A stretch of 44,504 bases of DNA from contig CATBDC010000031.1 in the NCBI GenBank assembly GCA_949502235.1, forward strand, positions 1 through 44,504. Reading direction: 5' to 3'. Both the position numbers and the translations under genes were made by a program. The stretch is from an uncultured Lachnospiraceae bacterium. Lineage in GTDB: Bacteria; Bacillota; Clostridia; Lachnospirales; Lachnospiraceae. Within the stretch, counting starts at the first letter, position 1, and each line of letters begins with the position of its first letter. This document shows positions 6,456-14,705 of this stretch, piece by piece. Under the pieces are notes generated by a model. The model made no database searches. It was not told where the DNA came from and was given only the letters and a program-made list of their open reading frames with translations.

Positions 6456-7751
6456 ATGAATAAGCGTGATTTAAGAATCTTTTTTCAATTTGTGCTCCCA
6501 TCTGTATTGTCTTTCGCATTATCGGGAGTTTATGCGATTGTAGATGGGTTTTTTATAGGAAACAGTATCGGTGATGTAGGGCTGTCCGCCGTGAACATTG
6601 CGTACCCAATCGTTGCAGTCATCCAGGCGATAGGTACAGGGATTGGTATGGGCGGCGCAATCTATTATTCCATCAATACAGCGGAGAAACGGGCCAGGGA
6701 GTTTACGGCAGGCGCATTATGGGTTCTGATCTTTTCCAGTATCCTCTTCACATTTTTGATCTTCGTATTAAACAGGCCGCTTTTGAGATTGTTGGGCGCG
6801 GGAGGGGAAATCCTGTCACTTGGGGAAGAATACATTGCCATTATTGCCCTGGGCGCGGCGCTGCAGATCATCGGGACCGGGCTGATCCCGTTTATCCGGA
6901 ACCACGGGGGCTCTTTCTATGCGATGATCGCCATGATAGCAGGCTTTTTTACAAATATGCTTCTTGACTATGTATTTGTATGGGAATTAGAGCAAGGTGT
7001 TGCCGGAGCCGCCATCGCAACGATCATCGGTCAGGGTGTCACGATGCTGATCGCATTGGTTTATTTATTGCGCAAAAAGCAGTTTACGTTACACATTGCA
7101 TTTTCAAAGCTGGGAAGGACAGCGGCGGACATCATCAAGGTTGGGATTGCTCCCTTCGGACTTGCCATGAGCCCGAATATCTCCCTGATCATTATCAACC
7201 GTTTCTCCATGTCCTATGGAGGCGAGAAGGCAATCGCCACCTATGCGTGTATTGCCTATATCATCTGTATTATTTATCTGATCTTCCAGGGTGTGGGCGA
7301 CGGATGCCAGCCGCTGCTCAGCCAGTGCTACGGGGAAAAGGATTATACCAGGATGAAAAGCTTCCGGAAAATGGCGTATGCATTTGCCCTGATCTTATCT
7401 GTAGTGGGATGTATTGTGATGTTTTTGATGCGGAACAGCTTAGGGACCATGTTTGGCGCTTCCAGTGAAGTCAATATAGAGATTGCAAAGATCATACCGA
7501 TCTTCCTGGTTTCTGTGCCTTTTGTCGCTGTCATCCGTGTGGCAACGGCAAGCTTCTATGCAACGGAAAAAAGCATGTATTCTTATATTTTAACTTTTAT
7601 AGAGCCTGTTTTTATGCTGGTCCTCATGCTGCTCCTGCCGCCTCTGTTCGGAGGCCAGATCATGATCTGGTGGAGTACGGTAAACGCAAGGATTTTGTCC
7701 GCACTCTTAGCTTTATTATTAAAACAGAGGGTAGATAAAGAAGATTTGTAG
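6456..7751 (+). CDS. MATE-family multidrug/toxin exporter
   Basis: A 431-residue, twelve-helix membrane protein of normal MATE length, preceded by AGGAGGTAGAA. The N-terminus (FFQFVLPSVLSFALSGVYAI, then VDGFFIGNSIGDVGLSAVN) is the signature first repeat of the NorM/DinF-type superfamily. The second repeat begins near residue 230 (IIKVGIAPFGLAMSPNISL). Such proteins export drugs or toxins in exchange for Na+ or H+ across the cytoplasmic membrane. The promoter carries two of the TAGT-N10-ACTA palindromes, so it is probably repressed by the MarR regulator at 5205. The substrate is unknown. Confidence 0.92.
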   Translation: MNKRDLRIFFQFVLPSVLSFALSGVYAIVDGFFIGNSIGDVGLSAVNIAYPIVAVIQAIGTGIGMGGAIYYSINTAEKRAREFTAGALWVLIFSSILFTFLIFVLNRPLLRLLGAGGEILSLGEEYIAIIALGAALQIIGTGLIPFIRNHGGSFYAMIAMIAGFFTNMLLDYVFVWELEQGVAGAAIATIIGQGVTMLIALVYLLRKKQFTLHIAFSKLGRTAADIIKVGIAPFGLAMSPNISLIIINRFSMSYGGEKAIATYACIAYIICIIYLIFQGVGDGCQPLLSQCYGEKDYTRMKSFRKMAYAFALILSVVGCIVMFLMRNSLGTMFGASSEVNIEIAKIIPIFLVSVPFVAVIRVATASFYATEKSMYSYILTFIEPVFMLVLMLLLPPLFGGQIMIWWSTVNARILSALLALLLKQRVDKEDL

Positions 7752-7880
7752 CCGATCCCGGCATACTCGCTGATGGCGAGTACTTCGCTGGCGCTTGGCG
7801 AGGCCTATATGGACGGTGATCTGGAGGTGGAAGGGGATCTGTACCATGCGCTGAACCACTTTTTAGGGCAGATGGTATAA
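7752..7880 (+). pseudogene. Fragment of cyclopropane-fatty-acid synthase (N-terminal part)
   Basis: Forty-odd codons ending in TAA encode SLALGEAYMDGDLEVEGDLY and HALNHFLGQM, which matches the LGEAYMDGxLEVEGDLY region near the N-terminus of Cfa-type S-adenosylmethionine methyltransferases. The start and the whole catalytic domain are missing. The fragment begins directly after the MATE stop and ends at the joint with the next fragment. Confidence 0.65.
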
Positions 7881-8077
7881 TAAAAGAACTGTTTGATGGA
7901 TTGACGGGATTGTTAGTGAGCTGGAGAAAAAAGGAAGTTTATGGAGCAGATGGACATGGAAAGCTTGTAACCTTCCTGTTGTACGCAATGATGCTCGTCC
8001 ATTTGGTATGGTACGATATTCCGCTGGAACTATCCAATGTGTTGCTTGGTATCTGCGCTGTAACGAGCGCAGATTAG
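7880..8077 (+). pseudogene. C-terminal fragment of a CDP-alcohol phosphatidyltransferase-like protein
   Basis: The frame reads KELFDGLTGLLVSWRKKEVY, GADGHGKLVTFLLYAMMLVH and a second hydrophobic segment, ending at TAG. The RKKEVYGADGHGK part followed by two membrane helices resembles the second half of PgsA-type CDP-alcohol phosphatidyltransferases. No start codon with a ribosome binding site is present and the catalytic DG...AR...G...D...D motif is absent. The next hydrophobic helix also ends early. Together with the preceding cfa fragment it marks an old deletion of a lipid-synthesis locus. Confidence 0.55.
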
Positions 8078-8084
8078 CAAGAGG

Positions 8085-8122
8085 AAATTCCGGTCAGGTT
8101 TAATCCTCTGCCGGAATTTTTA
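8085..8122 (+). terminator. Rho-independent terminator
   Basis: AAATTCCGG (8085-8093) pairs with CCGGAATTT (8111-8119), followed by TTT. It closes the MATE region. Confidence 0.7.
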
Positions 8123-8270
8123 ATGGAATAATCTGCAGTTGATTTTCCTGGCCTGATTACATACAATATGATTATTAATTGCAAATGATAAACAGCAATC
8201 AAAGTAGAAATTGCTAAGATTACAGGATAAGCAGGTGAAATAAATCGTTAAGGAAAAGGAGAGAAAAATT
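8123..8270. other. Upstream region of yedK
   Basis: AT-rich and non-coding. It ends in AAGGAGAGAAAAATT, the ribosome binding site of the next gene. Confidence 0.5.
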
Positions 8271-8903
8271 ATGTGCGGACGGTTCTATGTAGACGAGGGG
8301 ACAGCCAGGGAAATTGAACGGGTAATCCGTGGTGTAGATCTGCAGTTACAGAAAATGCGTACAGGAGATATCTACCCGTCACAGTCTGCCGGTATTCTGG
8401 CTTGCCGCAGCCGACAGAAAAATCCGTTGTTGGCAGGTCCTGCGGCAGAAAAATCACCGGCATTGGAACTTACGGAAATGCACTGGGGATTCCCGCAGTA
8501 TCAGAAGAAAGGGCTTCTGATCAACGCCAGAGCAGAGACGGCACTGGAACGGAAGACATTTCGTGAAAGCGTATTGCACAGGCGCTGCGTGATTCCGGCC
8601 AGGCATTTTTACGAGTGGGATTCAGATAAGAATAAGGTGACTTTTTTCAGAGAGGCCAGGCCGGTTTTATTTATGGCGGGATTCTATAACCGATTTCAGA
8701 ATGAGGAGCGTTTTATTATTCTTACGACACAGGCGAATGCTGCTGTAAGCCCTGTTCATAATCGTATGCCGTTGGTTTTGGATGAGGGTGAACTTAAGGA
8801 CTGGGTTTATGATGACAAATTTACGGAGTATGCGCTTCATAAAACTTCAACAGAGCTTTTGCGGGAACAGGAATATGAGCAGCAGAGCTTGTTCCTGACA
8901 TGA
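8271..8903 (+). CDS. yedK: SRAP-family abasic-site-protecting protein (YedK/HMCES)
   Basis: A 210-residue SRAP domain protein. It starts MCGRF; after removal of Met the Cys2 becomes N-terminal and forms a thiazolidine link with abasic sites in single-stranded DNA, shielding them during replication. Further conserved parts are visible: INARAETA (about residue 84), the RRCVIPARHFYEWD block with the catalytic Glu region, and PVHNRMPLVL with the active His (about 163). Length and order are normal. The ATG lies seven bases after AAGGAGAG. It stands alone on the plus strand. Confidence 0.93.
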   Translation: MCGRFYVDEGTAREIERVIRGVDLQLQKMRTGDIYPSQSAGILACRSRQKNPLLAGPAAEKSPALELTEMHWGFPQYQKKGLLINARAETALERKTFRESVLHRRCVIPARHFYEWDSDKNKVTFFREARPVLFMAGFYNRFQNEERFIILTTQANAAVSPVHNRMPLVLDEGELKDWVYDDKFTEYALHKTSTELLREQEYEQQSLFLT

Positions 8904-9075
8904 AAAAGAGCCATAAATATTTTTTTCAGGTTGATATAAATTCCCCACCTGCCTGGCACCGTTTACTTCTAAAGTGCTTCGGTTTTGTTCGTTTTTCCAT
9001 TCCAAAAGTTTATCATGCTTTTTGTATTTACTCAATTCCTATTCAGACTACTTTGCTGCTTGAATTTATTAAATT
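8904..9075. other. Intergenic region before repeat copy 1
   Basis: No supported gene. It ends with ATTAAATT (9068-9075), the left half of the 8-bp duplication that flanks the repeat. Confidence 0.5.
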
Positions 9076-9206
9076 GTTACTGTCACTCCCGTTCACAGTA
9101 ACTTTCGCAAATCCATTTAAAATTGCCTTCGGCAATGGGATTTGCTCACACCTGAATCACTTTCTTACAGTCTGCGCAGTAAATGCGCAGACCTGTAAAC
9201 AGTAAC
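9076..9206 (-). repeat. Structured MITE-like repeat, copy 1, with 8-bp target duplication
   Basis: A 131-bp unit with terminal inverted repeats GTTACTGT and ACAGTAAC, flanked on both sides by ATTAAATT (9068-9075 and 9207-9214). Read on the minus strand it folds into three hairpins: GTCTGCGC/GCGCAGAC, ATTGCC/GGCAAT and GTTACTGT/ACAGTAAC. Its invariant core is GATTCAGGTGTGAGCAAATC followed by CCATT. Copies occur at 36151-36283 (opposite strand), 18936-19029 (degraded) and 16094-16133 (fragment). The target duplication shows it was inserted by a transposase acting in trans. It has no coding capacity. Confidence 0.85.
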
Positions 9207-9247
9207 ATTAAATTTTCCGAATTATCCCTGTGCCCACGCTACATTGA

Positions 9248-9277
9248 TTGACAATCACAGAACTATTGCAGTATATT
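9248..9277 (+). promoter_or_regulatory. Sigma-A promoter of the AraC regulator gene
   Basis: TTGACA (9248-9253), 18-base spacer, TATATT (9272-9277), 46 bases before the ATG at 9323. Confidence 0.65.
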
Positions 9278-9322
9278 TAATTCATAATACAGACAAAATT
9301 GCAGATGCGCAGGTGAATAGAC

Positions 9323-10255
9323 ATGAAAAATATCTATAGCATTGAATTTTATACTGAAAGTAAGGAAGAATTGCTTCCCGACTATGAAAAAGATTTCCCC
9401 TATATCGCTTCAAGGGCAGAACTTGACAAGTATATAGGGCGTTTTGTGCCGTGGCACTGGCACAAGACAGTAGAACTCTTTTACATGGAAAGCGGCAGCA
9501 TTGAATATGATACGCCGGGAGGTAAACTATTGTTTCCTGCCGGAAGTGGCGGCATGGTAAATTCCAATGTACTCCATATGACAAAAGCAATATCACAGAG
9601 CGAACAGAATATACAGCTGCTTCATATTTTTGATGTTTCTCTGCTTGCCGGGGAACAGGGAAGCAGGATTGAACAAAAATATATTGCACCTGTTATAACA
9701 GCCCCGCAGATTGAGATAATCCCGCTTTTTCCGGGCAATGCAGCAGAAGAAAGGGTTTTGAATCTTATTGCCGCAGCATTTCGTTTGTCCAGTGATGAAT
9801 TTGGGTATGAAATAAAACTGCGGGAAGCCCTGACGGAAATATGGCTAATGCTTTTTGAACTATCCCGCCCTATGCGTGAAAAGAAAGGAGAATATAACAA
9901 AAGCAATGATAAAATAAAGCTGCTGATGATATACATTCATGAGCATTACGGGGAGAAAATATCTATCCCGGAACTTGCGGCGGCGGCATACCTAAGCGAA
10001 AGAGAATGCTATAGAGTATTTCATGACTGTCTGCACATGACACCCGTAGAGTATATAAAGGCTTACCGTCTGAAAGCCGCCTGTCAGATGTTAGCAAATG
10101 GGCAGGAATCTGTTACAGTTATCAGCCATGACTGCGGTTTAGGGAGCAGCAGTTATTTTGGAAAGGTTTTTCGGGAATATGCACATTGTTCACCTACAGA
10201 ATACCGGAGGAAATGGCAAAACATTGCAAAAAAGCTGGAAAGCACATATAATTAA
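9323..10255 (+). CDS. AraC-family transcriptional regulator with cupin sensor domain
   Basis: A 310-residue protein. The N-terminal half (about 30-180) is a cupin-type ligand domain with FVPWHWHKTVELFYMESGSI at the first strands. The C-terminal 100 residues are a double helix-turn-helix: first IPELAAAAYLSERECYRVFH, then VTVISHDCGLGSSSYFGKVF and the closing SPTEYRRK. This is the layout of sugar-responsive activators in Clostridia. No transport or sugar-use operon sits next to it; fluC follows 30 bases later. Its ligand and targets cannot be told. Confidence 0.9.
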   Translation: MKNIYSIEFYTESKEELLPDYEKDFPYIASRAELDKYIGRFVPWHWHKTVELFYMESGSIEYDTPGGKLLFPAGSGGMVNSNVLHMTKAISQSEQNIQLLHIFDVSLLAGEQGSRIEQKYIAPVITAPQIEIIPLFPGNAAEERVLNLIAAAFRLSSDEFGYEIKLREALTEIWLMLFELSRPMREKKGEYNKSNDKIKLLMIYIHEHYGEKISIPELAAAAYLSERECYRVFHDCLHMTPVEYIKAYRLKAACQMLANGQESVTVISHDCGLGSSSYFGKVFREYAHCSPTEYRRKWQNIAKKLESTYN

Positions 10256-10285
10256 CATATCTTGAATTAGAAAAGGGTGTCTGTC

Positions 10286-10657
10286 ATGATAGAGTGTATC
10301 ATTGTCGGGGCCGGCGGATTTATTGGAGCGGTCTGCAGATATTTAATCGGAATAATTCCGTTGAAAGAAGGCTGTGTATTTCCAATCAAAACACTAATGA
10401 TAAATATCTTGGGATCGTTTCTGATCGGAATTGTGGCTGCATTGGCAATAAAAACAGATTTCCTGAATCCCCGAACGGTATTATTCCTTAAGGTTGGGAT
10501 ATGCGGAGGCTTTACTACATTTTCCTCCTTCGCATTGGAAACAACAGATTTGATGAAAGACGGGAAAATACATCTGGCTGTCATTTATACGGTACTGAGT
10601 GTTACGCTCGGAGTATTGGCTGTATTCGCAGGCCAGGGGATCGTCAGAAAGGGATAA
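10286..10657 (+). CDS. fluC: Fluoride ion channel FluC (CrcB)
   Basis: About 123 residues with four membrane helices, the size of a CrcB/Fluc subunit. The conserved GGFIGAVCRYLIG lies in helix 1, the Asn of MINILGSFLIG in helix 2, and the helix-break motif GICGGFTTFSSFALE with the two pore phenylalanines in helix 3. Two antiparallel subunits form a channel that lets fluoride leak out of the cell. I chose the ATG at 10286 because AAAAGGG lies at 10271-10277; an upstream start at 10277 has no such site. No fluoride riboswitch fits in the short gap after the AraC gene. The paired second crcB copy often seen in Firmicutes is absent here. Confidence 0.92.
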   Translation: MIECIIVGAGGFIGAVCRYLIGIIPLKEGCVFPIKTLMINILGSFLIGIVAALAIKTDFLNPRTVLFLKVGICGGFTTFSSFALETTDLMKDGKIHLAVIYTVLSVTLGVLAVFAGQGIVRKG

Positions 10658-10676
10658 GCGGATTGAGGTGAACAAA

Positions 10677-10739
10677 ATGTAGAAGTGTCCGAAATGCGGC
10701 CGTACATTTAGGAATACAAATCAGGATTATTATTTTATA
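10677..10739 (+). pseudogene. N-terminal stub of a zinc-ribbon DUF5655-like gene
   Basis: ATG is followed at once by TAG, then KCPKCGRTFRNTNQDYYF in frame. The CPxCGRxFxNTNQxxYF pattern matches the zinc-ribbon start of DUF5655-type proteins, where the second codon is normally Trp (TGG to TAG here). The sequence after 10740 is unrelated. It is a stub with a nonsense codon. Confidence 0.6.
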
Positions 10740-10834
10740 CCCGCCCGGGCATCCCGTAATACAAGCCCCAGATAGGGCAGGCGGACTATCGTCCGATAAG
10801 GTATGATTTAAAGATTGGATTCTGGGAGAACAGC

Positions 10835-13531
10835 ATGGAACACATACGATGCGTAGTAGAAAGAATTACATATACGAATACAGAAAATGGTTACACCGTA
10901 CTAAAGGCAGCGGCTAAAAATTATAATGACCTGGTCACTGTTGTCGGGGTCATGCCGGATACACATGTGGGGTCTGTGTTATCCCTGGAGGGTTTCTGGA
11001 AAATAGATGCCAAATACGGCAGGCAGTTTACTGTGGAGAGGTTTGAAGAGACACTCCCTGCAACAATTTATGGAATTGAAAAATATTTGGGATCCGGCCT
11101 GATTAAAGGCGTAGGACCGAAGTTTGCGAAACGGATTGTCCAAAAATTCGGAAAAGATACGCTGGATGTGATTGAGGGTGCACCGGATGAACTTATCACG
11201 GTGGAAGGAATCGGGAAGATACGTGTGGAACGGATTAAGAAAAGCTGGCAGGAGCAGAAGGAGATAAAGAATATCATGCTCTTTCTGCAGAGCCACGAGG
11301 TAAATACCACCCATGCCACGAAGATTTTCAAAACCTACGGAAGCGACAGCATCAGCGTGGTACAGGAGAATCCTTACCGTCTGGCGGATGATGTCTGGGG
11401 AATCGGATTTAAGACAGCGGATATGATTGCCGGAAAACTAGGTATTGGAAAAGACCGGTTTATCCGTTTGCGAAGCGGTCTGTTCTACACATTAAACAAA
11501 CTGGCGGAAGACGGGCACTGCTATGGCGACAGGGAGCAGCTGATCAAAAAAGCTGTGGAGCTTTTGGAAGTGGAGACACCGGAGCTTACGATTACGCTGG
11601 ATGAAATGCTCCGTACCGGAGATGTGATCAGGGATGAAGAGGCTATTTATCTGCCGCCCTTTTTCTTTTCTGAGACCGGGTGCGCTAAGAGGCTGATCAA
11701 GCTATTGATTTCCGAACGAAGGGTAAAAATGGATGTGCAGGCAGTTCTGTCACAGGTTCGGGAGCAATCTGGCCTTACATATGATGAGATCCAGCTGGCA
11801 GCAATCCGCACAGCGGTTTCATCGAAGGTAATGGTTCTGACAGGCGGGCCGGGAACCGGAAAAACGACTACAACCATGGGAATTATTTCCGCTTACCGGA
11901 AGGCAGGATGCAGCATTATATTGGCAGCGCCTACCGGGAGAGCAGCCAAGCGGATGTCCGAGACGACCGGAATGGAAGCGAAAACAATCCACCGGCTGCT
12001 AGAATACAAACCACCGGAAGGCTATCAGAAGAATGAGGAAAACCTGCTTGATGGAGATGTCCTGATACTGGACGAGTGTTCCATGATTGATGTGATGCTC
12101 ATGTATAATCTTCTGAAGGCGGTTCCGGAACATATGACATTGATTATGGTGGGCGATACGGATCAGCTTCCAAGCGTAGGGGCAGGGAATGTCCTGAAAG
12201 ATATCATTGCCTCCGGGCGAGTTCCGGTTGTGCGGCTGACCAGGATATTCCGGCAGGCACAGGGCAGCCGGATCATCATGAACGCCCATCGGATTAACAA
12301 AGGCGAACCCATTGACATGCGGGGCGGAAAGGAGTCGGACTTCTTTTTTGCCGGGAGAGAGACGAATGAGGAAGTAGTGGACACGCTGGTTAAGTTCTGT
12401 ACGAAGAATCTGCCCCGTTATTATCATGTGGACGCATTTCAGGATATCCAGGTGCTGACTCCGATGCAGCGGGGTATCTGCGGGGCAGCAAACTTAAACC
12501 AGGTGCTGCAGGAAGCCATGAATCCGTCCAAAATCTTTCTCCGCAGGGGAGGCACACAGTACCGGCTCCATGATAAGGTCATGCAGATTCGTAATAATTA
12601 CGATAAAGAAGTCTTTAATGGAGATATCGGAACCATTTGCAAGGTTGACATGGAGGAACGGGAGCTGACTGTAGATTATGAGGGCCGGGAGATTCTCTAT
12701 GATGTCAGTGAGCTGGATGAACTGGTTCTGGCCTATGCCACAACGATCCATAAGGCGCAGGGAAGCGAATACCCGATTGTGGTGATGCCCTTTACCATGA
12801 GCCATTTTGTGATGCTGCAGAGAAATCTCCTGTACACAGGGGTCACCAGGGCAAAGAAAATCCTGGTGCTTATTGGAGAGAAAAAAGCGGTAAGCTATGC
12901 CATAAAGAATGAGACTACCGCTGCAAGAAATACGAAGCTTGCCAAACGCCTGATGGAGGACAGTATGGAATCAAAGACCGCAGAGGCAAGTATTTTGAAA
13001 AAGAAGTTAAATGATGAACCAAAGGCGGTGATTTATAAGAATCATGTGCAGCCAATGAGAATGGAGGAGGAACCAGTCAGTTATGGGGGCGATATATTTG
13101 AGCGGCTGGCATGTTCCAGATTTCGAAGCAGCTTTACCTTAAACGCAAACGACAGGGCATACATCGCTGATAAGGGAATGGATACCATACGCAGACACAC
13201 ACATGATTTCGTAGAAAAGCGGCTGGCTCCTGCAGAACCACAGAATGACGGAAAGCAGACGCCGATGAGAGGCCATCCGGTGTTTGTTGCCCAACATGCG
13301 ACAGCCACCTGCTGCAGAGGATGCCTGGAAAAATGGCATAACATCCCAAGAGGCAGGGAACTGACCGTACAAGAGCAGGATTATGTGGCAGATATTATTA
13401 TGGAGTGGATAGACAGACAGGTTACTGTGCTGTGTCAGGATCGCGTCAGCATGGCACAGTCATTATTTGGCAGTGTCCCTGCCAGGATGACGCTTGAAGA
13501 AGCACAGGAAGAAAGGCGGAATAAAGAATGA
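10835..13531 (+). CDS. recD2: RecD2-type ATP-dependent 5'-3' DNA helicase fused to DUF4186
   Basis: At 898 residues it is about 150 longer than a usual RecD2 (around 740). The N-terminus holds the OB-like and helix-hairpin-helix region (to about 290). The SF1B motor shows Walker A GGPGTGKTTT (about 336-345), DECSMID (Walker B, about 412), GDTDQLPSVGAGNVL (about 440), ATTIHKAQGSEYPIV (about 637) and YTGVTRAKK (about 667). After a linker, residues about 754-880 form a second domain with FRSSFTLNANDRAYI, RRHTHDFVEKRLAP and HPVFVAQHATATCCRGCLEK, which I recognise as DUF4186. The CCRGC motif suggests a metal site. The stop overlaps the start of a truncated PIN gene (ATGA). RecD2 helps restart stalled forks; the role of the fused domain is unknown. 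Confidence 0.88.
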   Translation: MEHIRCVVERITYTNTENGYTVLKAAAKNYNDLVTVVGVMPDTHVGSVLSLEGFWKIDAKYGRQFTVERFEETLPATIYGIEKYLGSGLIKGVGPKFAKRIVQKFGKDTLDVIEGAPDELITVEGIGKIRVERIKKSWQEQKEIKNIMLFLQSHEVNTTHATKIFKTYGSDSISVVQENPYRLADDVWGIGFKTADMIAGKLGIGKDRFIRLRSGLFYTLNKLAEDGHCYGDREQLIKKAVELLEVETPELTITLDEMLRTGDVIRDEEAIYLPPFFFSETGCAKRLIKLLISERRVKMDVQAVLSQVREQSGLTYDEIQLAAIRTAVSSKVMVLTGGPGTGKTTTTMGIISAYRKAGCSIILAAPTGRAAKRMSETTGMEAKTIHRLLEYKPPEGYQKNEENLLDGDVLILDECSMIDVMLMYNLLKAVPEHMTLIMVGDTDQLPSVGAGNVLKDIIASGRVPVVRLTRIFRQAQGSRIIMNAHRINKGEPIDMRGGKESDFFFAGRETNEEVVDTLVKFCTKNLPRYYHVDAFQDIQVLTPMQRGICGAANLNQVLQEAMNPSKIFLRRGGTQYRLHDKVMQIRNNYDKEVFNGDIGTICKVDMEERELTVDYEGREILYDVSELDELVLAYATTIHKAQGSEYPIVVMPFTMSHFVMLQRNLLYTGVTRAKKILVLIGEKKAVSYAIKNETTAARNTKLAKRLMEDSMESKTAEASILKKKLNDEPKAVIYKNHVQPMRMEEEPVSYGGDIFERLACSRFRSSFTLNANDRAYIADKGMDTIRRHTHDFVEKRLAPAEPQNDGKQTPMRGHPVFVAQHATATCCRGCLEKWHNIPRGRELTVQEQDYVADIIMEWIDRQVTVLCQDRVSMAQSLFGSVPARMTLEEAQEERRNKE

Positions 13532-13665
13532 GGGCTCTGATAGACACCTGTATTGTGATTGATGTACTGCAGAGCCGGGAGCCCTTCTGCCTGGAGGCTC
13601 AGGAAGCAGCAATCTTCCTTTTTGTAGTCCGGGGCTTATATTGGTCATGGAGAGATGAAATATAA
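13528..13665 (+). pseudogene. Truncated PIN-domain (VapC-like) ribonuclease gene
   Basis: ATG overlaps the helicase stop (ATGA). The first 26 residues, MRALIDTCIVIDVLQSREPF and CLEAQE, are the first strand of a PIN domain with the first catalytic Asp (LIDT). From about 13604 the DNA becomes the antisense of a recombinase gene, and the frame runs on as AIFLFVVRGLYWSWRDEI to a TAA. The other three acidic catalytic residues are lost. A complete PIN gene once followed the helicase in the same operon. Confidence 0.8.
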
Positions 13666-13892
13666 TCATTTATAGCAGTTTTATCCGCAAAATCGGGGTA
13701 TTTCAGCATAAATGCCTGGAATTGCGCCAGATCAATACGATAAGCTTTTAGCGTTTTCTTATCCAGTTTTTTAATGGATTCGCAGTTTTTCATGTAGTTT
13801 GTAATTAAAGTCTCTAATCTGTTCATAAATGTATACTCCTTAGTTTTTATATTAATTATGAATACCCATCTATGAAATGTCGAATATTTTAA
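13605..13892 (-). pseudogene. 5' fragment of a second tyrosine recombinase gene
   Basis: From the ATG at 13826 the minus strand encodes MNRLETLITNYMKNCESIKK and on to PRTTKRKIAA, about 73 residues nearly identical to the start of the recombinase at 1564-2490. The homology also covers the upstream leader (13827-13892). The gene is cut at about 13604, in the truncated PIN gene. No catalytic domain remains. The RNA hairpin that can hide the ribosome binding site in the complete copy is broken here (ATGGGTATTC no longer pairs fully with GAGTATACAT). Confidence 0.88.
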
Positions 13893-13977
13893 GTTGTTAA
13901 AATATGATATAATTAGGAGGAAATGAAAACAGATGATAGCAGGTCTGTGTATAAAGAAGAAAAGGAGAAGCAAAAGA

Positions 13978-14519
13978 TGGTATATACAACGCATTATTAT
14001 CATTCACCTGTCGGCAGCCTGCTGCTGGCAGAGGAGGAAGGGGCGCTTATAGGGGTCTGGATGGAGGGACAGAAGTATTTTCCCTGTTCCCTGCGGGGGA
14101 AGATGGAAGAAAAACAGGATTCTAAGGTTTTGAATGGTGCAAAGAAATGGCTGGACCGTTATTTTAGAGGGGAGAGACCCCCGGTTGATGAGCTGGCTCT
14201 TGCTCCTTCTGGAAGCGAATTTCGTAAAGAGGTCTGGAAAATTCTTTGTGAGATTCCTTACGGGGAAGTAACAACCTATGGTGAGATAGCACAGAAAATC
14301 GCGGAAGGCCGGGGATTGGACCGAATGTCGGCACAGGCCGTAGGCGGCGCGGTAGGCCACAATCCCATCTCAATTATCATCCCCTGCCACCGTGTCGTTG
14401 GTGCGGATGGAAGTCTGACCGGATATGCAGGAGGCATACAGAAGAAAATCAGGCTTCTTGAACTGGAAGGGGTGGATATGGAAAAATTATATATTCCTAA
14501 AAAAGGGACAGCGTGTTAA
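13978..14519 (+). CDS. ogt: Methylated-DNA-[protein]-cysteine S-methyltransferase
   Basis: About 180 residues. It repairs O6-alkylguanine by moving the alkyl group to its own cysteine. The N-terminal ribonuclease-H-like domain starts YTTHYYHSPVGSLLLAEEEG. The DNA-binding domain has EIPYGEVTTYGEIA and the active site IIPCHRVVGADGSLTGYAGG (Cys about residue 135). I place the start at 13978, after AAGGAGAAGCAAAAG; an in-frame ATG at 13923 would add an odd charged tail. A short fragment of a similar gene lies at 24667-24759. Confidence 0.93.
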
Positions 14520-14544
14520 ACTAGAGAAAAAGAAAGGATGGCCA

Positions 14545-14705
14545 ATGATACAAAATCCGATCTTCCCGGGCTTCAATCCCGCTCCGTGCATATCAGAAAA
14601 GGGGATAACTATTATGTTGCGGTTTCAACGTTTGAATGGTTTCCGGGGATTCCCGTTTATTATTCAAAGGATCTAAAAAGCTGTTTTACGGAGGTGAATG
14701 AATGA
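14545..14705 (+). pseudogene. Frameshifted N-terminal fragment of a GH43 beta-xylosidase-like gene
   Basis: The ATG frame reads MIQNPIFPGFNPAPCI; after a frameshift near 14593 the next frame reads [20 protein letters not shown] and VYYSKDLKSCF, stopping at 14703-14705. Together these are the first blade of glycoside hydrolase family 43 (NPILPGFNPDPS...[22 protein letters not shown]). Only about 50 of some 500 residues remain. The fragment is joined directly to the next pseudogene. Confidence 0.8.

Noticed and set aside
6980-7468. 162-codon frame inside the MATE gene
   Set aside because: Shadow of the MATE gene in another frame; no membrane pattern or start site.
10250-10290. Fluoride riboswitch before fluC
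   Set aside because: The gap after the AraC gene is about 30 bases, too short for the aptamer, and none of its motifs are seen.
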